DNA of 18,019 nt, taken from an uncultured Bacilli bacterium (GTDB lineage: Bacteria; Bacillota_I; Bacilli_A; RF39; UBA660). Shown in pieces: positions 14,515 through 18,019 of the stretch. The notes below the pieces were generated by a model that saw nothing but the letters and a program-made list of their open reading frames with translations, was not told the DNA's origin and did no database searches. A program made the translations under genes and the position numbers. The first letter of the stretch is position 1. Every line of letters begins with the position of its first letter. The stretch covers positions 1 to 18,019 of the forward strand of contig CAKPCU010000016.1 of NCBI GenBank assembly GCA_934148015.1, written 5' to 3'.

Positions 14515-15687
14515 ATGTACTACATAACGTTTTATTATGAAAAAGGAAAATTAAATGCTACATCTGAGTTTTTATCTAAGGGTAAAAAAACAAAAAGAAT
14601 ATCATTGACTGATGAAGCTATTGAAGATTTTATAAAGGCACTTAATGAAGAAGAAAGTAAGATTAAATCGGTTAAATTTGATGGTAATGATTTAAATTTT
14701 AACCTTGAAAATTTTAAAGTTAAGCTAGTAAACAAAAAACGATTTAGAGTCGATGATAGATTTTATTTTGTCTTTGATCATATAAAAAAGAAAAGTTATA
14801 AATTAAATAAAAAAGCATTATCTAAAGGAGCTATTGCACTTACATCTGCATTAATAATTACACTAACTCCTGTGGGTATAAAAAAATATATAAAAAATAA
14901 TAGTGTTCCTACGTCAAATACTACTGGGTATTCACAGATAACTGATTTTAGTACGATGAATTCTCTTGAGAATATTTTGGCTAGTACTACATCAAATAAT
15001 AGTTATAATGTAAGTAATAAAAAAGAAACTACTACTATTAAAACTTCTAACATAAAAAAGGAAGTTACGGAAAAAAAAGAAACTACAACTACTAAGAAAG
15101 CAACAAATAAAATAGAATATGGTACGTTATCAGATAGTGATAAAGCACGTAAAACAAAAGAATTATATGGTGACATAATAAGTAAATATAGTCAAATATA
15201 TGGAGTTGATAGCGACGTTATGTGTGCCATTGCAACTCAAGAAAGAGGAATTCATTCTGATAGAGTTGATGATGGTGGAGCGATAGGACTTATGCAGATT
15301 CAAGTATCTGTTTGGGCACATGAAACCTTAAAAGCTTATAATAATGAACTTGGCAGAAAAGAAGAAATATACGTTACATTAGATAATTTAAGAGATGTCT
15401 CTTTCAATATAAAAGTAGCATGTGCTATATTTCAAAATTGTTTAAAGAAGATGGATGGAAATTATCTTGCTGCAATACAGTGTTATAATATGGGAGAGGG
15501 TACTATGGGTAAAATTCTTAGAACCTATTGCAATAATAATGGTAAAAGTATGGACGAAGTGTTAAAAAATGAAAATGATTTAGGTTGGATGAAATATAGA
15601 GAAGGTTATAGTGGTGATAGTGCATATTTAGAACACGTCATGAGATACTATGATGGAGAAAGTATTGAAGTATCTAAAGTAAGATAG
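14515..15687 (+). CDS. Membrane-anchored lytic transglycosylase (SLT/GH23 domain)
   Basis: A 390-residue protein predicted to cleave the MurNAc-GlcNAc bond of peptidoglycan outside the membrane. Residues 1-100 form a charged soluble domain that should be cytoplasmic. Residues about 104-123 (AIALTSALIITLTPVGI) are a single membrane segment followed by Lys-rich residues. Residues about 130-205 are a Ser/Thr/Lys linker, likely spanning the wall. The SLT domain begins near 213 (YGDIISKYSQIYGVDSDVM). Its catalytic Glu is probably Glu243 in ATQERGI, followed by GGAIGLMQIQ and AIQCYNMGEG, the counterparts of GAMGLMQI and AxAYNAGP. GTG 14503 lies within the ribosome binding site AGGTGGTGAT, so ATG 14515 is preferred. 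The N-terminal domain is not a family I recognise. It has its own promoter, and the stop codon lies inside the terminator hairpin. Confidence 0.88.
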   Translation: MYYITFYYEKGKLNATSEFLSKGKKTKRISLTDEAIEDFIKALNEEESKIKSVKFDGNDLNFNLENFKVKLVNKKRFRVDDRFYFVFDHIKKKSYKLNKKALSKGAIALTSALIITLTPVGIKKYIKNNSVPTSNTTGYSQITDFSTMNSLENILASTTSNNSYNVSNKKETTTIKTSNIKKEVTEKKETTTTKKATNKIEYGTLSDSDKARKTKELYGDIISKYSQIYGVDSDVMCAIATQERGIHSDRVDDGGAIGLMQIQVSVWAHETLKAYNNELGRKEEIYVTLDNLRDVSFNIKVACAIFQNCLKKMDGNYLAAIQCYNMGEGTMGKILRTYCNNNGKSMDEVLKNENDLGWMKYREGYSGDSAYLEHVMRYYDGESIEVSKVR

Positions 15688-15709
15688 GCACCTTTGCTTA
15701 TCTTTTTTT
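15681..15709 (+). terminator. Rho-independent terminator overlapping the stop codon
   Basis: AGATAGGCA (15682-15690) pairs with TGCTTATCT (15695-15703), nine pairs with one G-U and a four-base loop, followed by T's to 15709. The stop TAG 15685-15687 is part of the 5' arm. Confidence 0.85.
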
Positions 15710-15713
15710 GTTA

Positions 15714-15734
15714 TATGAAACTTATATTTTCATA
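15714..15734 (+). repeat. 7-bp inverted repeat upstream of murE
   Basis: TATGAAA (15714-15720) and TTTCATA (15728-15734) are perfect inverted copies seven bases apart, between the transglycosylase terminator and the murE ribosome binding site. A weak promoter (TTGTTA 15708-15713; CATAAA 15731-15736) would enclose it. It could be an operator. At this AT content a chance palindrome is quite possible. Confidence 0.3.
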
Positions 15735-15761
15735 AAATTAATCAGAAGGTGATTTTTAATA

Positions 15762-17078
15762 ATGAGAATGTGGTTTAATTCAAAATATGTAAATAAAGGA
15801 GATATATTTTTAGTAAATGAAAAAAATAGAAAATATGTCAAAGATGCAATTAAGAATAAAGCATCTAAAATAGTTACTGAATTAGATGAAAAATACCATA
15901 TTAGAACAGAAAAAACTGATAGTGTTGTAAAATACTTTTATGATTACTACTATGAAAAGATTAAAGATCTAAAATTAATAGGTATAACAGGTACAAATGG
16001 TAAGACTACAACTTGTTACCTCATATATCAAATGCTTAATAACCTGGGGATAAAAACCTCTTATATAGGTACTATAGGTTATTACATTGATGATAGAAAA
16101 ATTGATTTAGATAACACAACTCCTAGTATGGATATTCTTTATAATTTGCTTTTAGATTCAAGTGTTTATGGATGTAAGTATACTGTTATGGAAGTATCTA
16201 GTCATGCCTTAAAACAAGATAGATTATATGGTCTTTTATTTAATGCTATTGCAGTTACTAATATAACAATTGATCATTTAGATTACCATAAGACTATTGA
16301 TGATTATATAAATAGTAAAAGAAAATTAATTAATATGTTAACTGATAAAAAGATTTGTATATTAAATGGTAAAGATAAATATTATAAAAAATTTATAAAT
16401 CATGATAATAATAACTTTATAATAGGCAGGGATATTAAAATAAAAAAGATAAAAAAATATTTAGATAAAACAAGTTTAACTATAAGTGATAATGGTAAAA
16501 TTAGTGATTTTGATTTATCTTTAATAGGGGATTTTAATTGTTATAACTTTATAATGGCTTATAAAATTATAAAGGAGTTAGGCTATTTAGAAAATAAAAA
16601 AATAGATAGTTTTGCATTAAGAGAACCTATGGGAAGAATGCAACTTATAAGATATAAAACTAATTCTATTTTTGTTGATTATGCTCATACTCCAGATGCA
16701 GTTTTAAATGTGCTTAAAACCGTTAGAAAGATAAAAAATAAGGGAATTATTACTGTGATAGGTTGTGGCGGTAATAGAGATAAAACAAAAAGACCTATTA
16801 TGGGTAAAATAGCATGTAAAAATTCTTCATATGTAATATTTACTAACGATAATCCTAGATATGAAGATGAACAAGAAATTATGCTAGACATATTAAGTGG
16901 TGCAAAAAAGAATTATGAGGTTATATATGATAGAAGAAGTGCAATAAAAAAAGGCATTGGTATGTTAAGTAAAAATATGATTTTATTGGTACTTGGTAAA
17001 GGACATGAAAATTATCAAATAATAGGAAATACAAAGTATCATTTTTCTGATTTAGAAATTGTAAATGAAAATATATAG
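15762..17078 (+). CDS. murE: UDP-N-acetylmuramoyl-L-alanyl-D-glutamate ligase, probably adding meso-diaminopimelate
   Basis: Adds the third amino acid to the peptidoglycan precursor UDP-MurNAc-L-Ala-D-Glu in the cytoplasm, using ATP. The 438-residue Mur ligase shows GTNGKTT (residues 77-83) as the ATP loop, EVSSHALKQDRL typical of MurE, the C-terminal domain start REPMGRMQ, DYAHTPDAV, GCGGNRDKTKRP and a late GKGHE. DNPR at 363-366 is the motif associated with meso-diaminopimelate, whereas lysine-adding enzymes usually carry D(D/N)P(N/A). The UDP-binding N-terminal domain is short (about 70 residues, with NSKYVNKGDIFLV in place of DSRxVxxGDLF), making the protein some 50 residues shorter than usual. 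Start ATG 15762 follows AGAAGGTGAT (15744-15753). It is next to a peptidoglycan-cleaving enzyme gene but separated by a terminator. Confident as MurE; the amino acid is inferred from the motif. Confidence 0.95.
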   Translation: MRMWFNSKYVNKGDIFLVNEKNRKYVKDAIKNKASKIVTELDEKYHIRTEKTDSVVKYFYDYYYEKIKDLKLIGITGTNGKTTTCYLIYQMLNNLGIKTSYIGTIGYYIDDRKIDLDNTTPSMDILYNLLLDSSVYGCKYTVMEVSSHALKQDRLYGLLFNAIAVTNITIDHLDYHKTIDDYINSKRKLINMLTDKKICILNGKDKYYKKFINHDNNNFIIGRDIKIKKIKKYLDKTSLTISDNGKISDFDLSLIGDFNCYNFIMAYKIIKELGYLENKKIDSFALREPMGRMQLIRYKTNSIFVDYAHTPDAVLNVLKTVRKIKNKGIITVIGCGGNRDKTKRPIMGKIACKNSSYVIFTNDNPRYEDEQEIMLDILSGAKKNYEVIYDRRSAIKKGIGMLSKNMILLVLGKGHENYQIIGNTKYHFSDLEIVNENI

Positions 17079-17096
17079 TATTTAGTTAAATATTTC

Positions 17097-17125
17097 TTGA
17101 TATACGAATAAATGTTTGATATAAT
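17097..17125 (+). promoter_or_regulatory. Predicted sigma-A promoter of thyA
   Basis: TTGATA (17097-17102), a 17-base spacer and TATAAT (17120-17125) preceded by TGA, an extended -10. A second TATAAT at 17131-17136 has no -35 match at suitable distance. Confidence 0.72.
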
Positions 17126-17155
17126 AAAACTATAATATAGATGTGGAGGTAATTG

Positions 17156-18019
17156 ATGTCTAATTGGGATAAAGAATATATCAAACTATGTAAAAAAATA
17201 TTAAGTGAAGGGGTAGAAGTTTCTAATAGAACAGGTATTAATTCAATTAAGATACCATCTTATCATTTTCATTTGAATTTAGGAGAAGAATTTCCTATTT
17301 TAACTACTAAACAGTTATTTATAAGACAAGCTGTGCTTGAAATGCTATGGATATATCAAGCTAAAAGTAATGATGTTAGATGGCTTAAAGAAAGAAATGT
17401 TCACATATGGGATGAATGGGAAATAGACGAAGATGGTAAATGGAGGGCAGTTCAAAACGTACGTAATAGTGATGGAAAAATGGTTTTTAAAAACATAGAA
17501 AAGAATTTTGGAAAAGAGTTTGCACATACTATAGGGACAGCTTATGGATATATAGTAAATAAATTTAATTTAACTGATAATCTTATTGATAAAATTAAAA
17601 ATTATCCAGAAGATAGACGTATGGTAATGAGTCTTTGGCAAGATGATTATTTAAAGACAGCTGTTTTGCCATCTTGTGTTTGGTCAAGTGAATGGGATGT
17701 GACCGATGGTAAATTAAATGCTTGGGTTCACCAAAGAAGCTCTGATGTACCTCTTGGACTTCCTTTTAATGTTACCCAGTATGCTGTTCTTTTAAATATG
17801 CTAGCAAAAACTTGTAATTTAATGCCTGGTACACTTGATTGGAGTATAAAAGATGCTCATATATATGTTAATCAGGTTGATGGTATAAAAGAACAAATAA
17901 GAAGAATGGATGAATTAGGAGATTTTGATGCACCTACACTTTGGCTTAATCCAGATGTTAAAAATTTCTTTGATTATGATAATTCTAAAGATTTAAATGA
18001 TGTCAAAGTTTTAAATTAT
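17156..18019 (+). CDS. thyA: Thymidylate synthase (3' end outside window)
   Basis: Makes dTMP from dUMP with methylene-tetrahydrofolate as carbon donor; cytoplasmic homodimer. The first 288 codons are present and the frame is still open at the window edge. Recognisable ThyA blocks are: SNRTGINSIKI (the loop that binds the dUMP phosphate, residues 23-33), FPILTTKQLFIRQAVLEMLW, TAYGYIVNKF, DRRMVMSLWQ, the catalytic block LPSCVWSSEWDV with the nucleophilic Cys, and HQRSSDVPLGLPFNVTQYA. The residues around the Cys differ from the Escherichia coli PCH: Ser precedes it and Val follows, a variant form of the active-site strand. Sequence still to come should contain the C-terminal folate-binding end. 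Start ATG 17156 has GGAGGT (17145-17150). A good promoter of its own lies upstream, so it need not be cotranscribed with murE. Confidence 0.95.
   Translation, partial: MSNWDKEYIKLCKKILSEGVEVSNRTGINSIKIPSYHFHLNLGEEFPILTTKQLFIRQAVLEMLWIYQAKSNDVRWLKERNVHIWDEWEIDEDGKWRAVQNVRNSDGKMVFKNIEKNFGKEFAHTIGTAYGYIVNKFNLTDNLIDKIKNYPEDRRMVMSLWQDDYLKTAVLPSCVWSSEWDVTDGKLNAWVHQRSSDVPLGLPFNVTQYAVLLNMLAKTCNLMPGTLDWSIKDAHIYVNQVDGIKEQIRRMDELGDFDAPTLWLNPDVKNFFDYDNSKDLNDVKVLNY

Noticed and set aside
1..18019. Mollicute with TGA read as tryptophan
   Set aside because: Long conserved genes (valS, metG, thyA) use TGG for all Trp and are uninterrupted under the standard code, TGA ends the gene at 1694-1696, and wall-synthesis genes are present.
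1..18019. CRISPR array, tRNA or rRNA genes, insertion sequences
   Set aside because: I saw no regularly spaced repeats, no cloverleaf or conserved rRNA sequence, and no transposase-like ORF or terminal inverted repeats.

Overview
The window is a strongly AT-rich stretch of bacterial chromosome with every convincing gene on the + strand. It fits a low-GC Firmicute of the Bacilli or an uncultured gut relative (RF39- or Erysipelotrichia-like; this placement is inference). The grounds are: two T-box leaders in front of tRNA-synthetase genes; Shine-Dalgarno (SD) sites that match the TAAGGAGGTGATC complement of the 16S rRNA end; many TGnTATAAT extended -10 promoters; and short hairpin-plus-T-tract terminators. 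Tryptophan is encoded by TGG throughout the long conserved genes and TGA occurs as a stop, so this is the standard bacterial code and not a code-4 Mollicute. A MurE-type ligase with a DNPR motif and a membrane-anchored lytic transglycosylase point to a walled cell with meso-diaminopimelate in its peptidoglycan.

Layout. Positions 2-466 hold the 3' end of an unrecognised, probably extracytoplasmic protein, closed by a terminator. A two-gene unit follows: an AAA_28/CYTH-like nucleotide-binding protein (614-1696) and a LysR regulator (1726-2637). Next is a promoter, a T-box leader with a probable GTA (Val) specifier, and valS (2952-5480), closed by a terminator. Then come two small unrecognised genes (5555-5818; 5929-6276) and a tandem pair of unusual sigma-70-like genes (6377-7564; 7576-8463), which share a promoter carrying a 12-bp direct repeat and a seven-G ribosome binding site. 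After a terminator comes a CtpE-like P-type cation ATPase (8545-10860).

The most unusual locus is 10932-12571: a short ORF with an excellent promoter and ribosome binding site runs out of frame into a long ORF that has no ribosome binding site. The two join in sense through a -1 shift exactly at an A-AAG-GGA heptamer. The product would be a 546-residue protein with a cysteine-rich N-terminal domain and four helicase-associated (HA) repeats but no helicase. Two of the repeats are nearly identical in DNA.

The right-hand part is housekeeping: a second T-box leader and metG (12866-14413), a type II membrane-anchored lytic transglycosylase (14515-15687), murE (15762-17078), and thyA cut by the window end (17156-18019). 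In function, valS and metG are governed by uncharged tRNA, murE and the transglycosylase act on peptidoglycan, thyA supplies dTMP, and the two sigma-like genes may direct transcription to genes not in this window.
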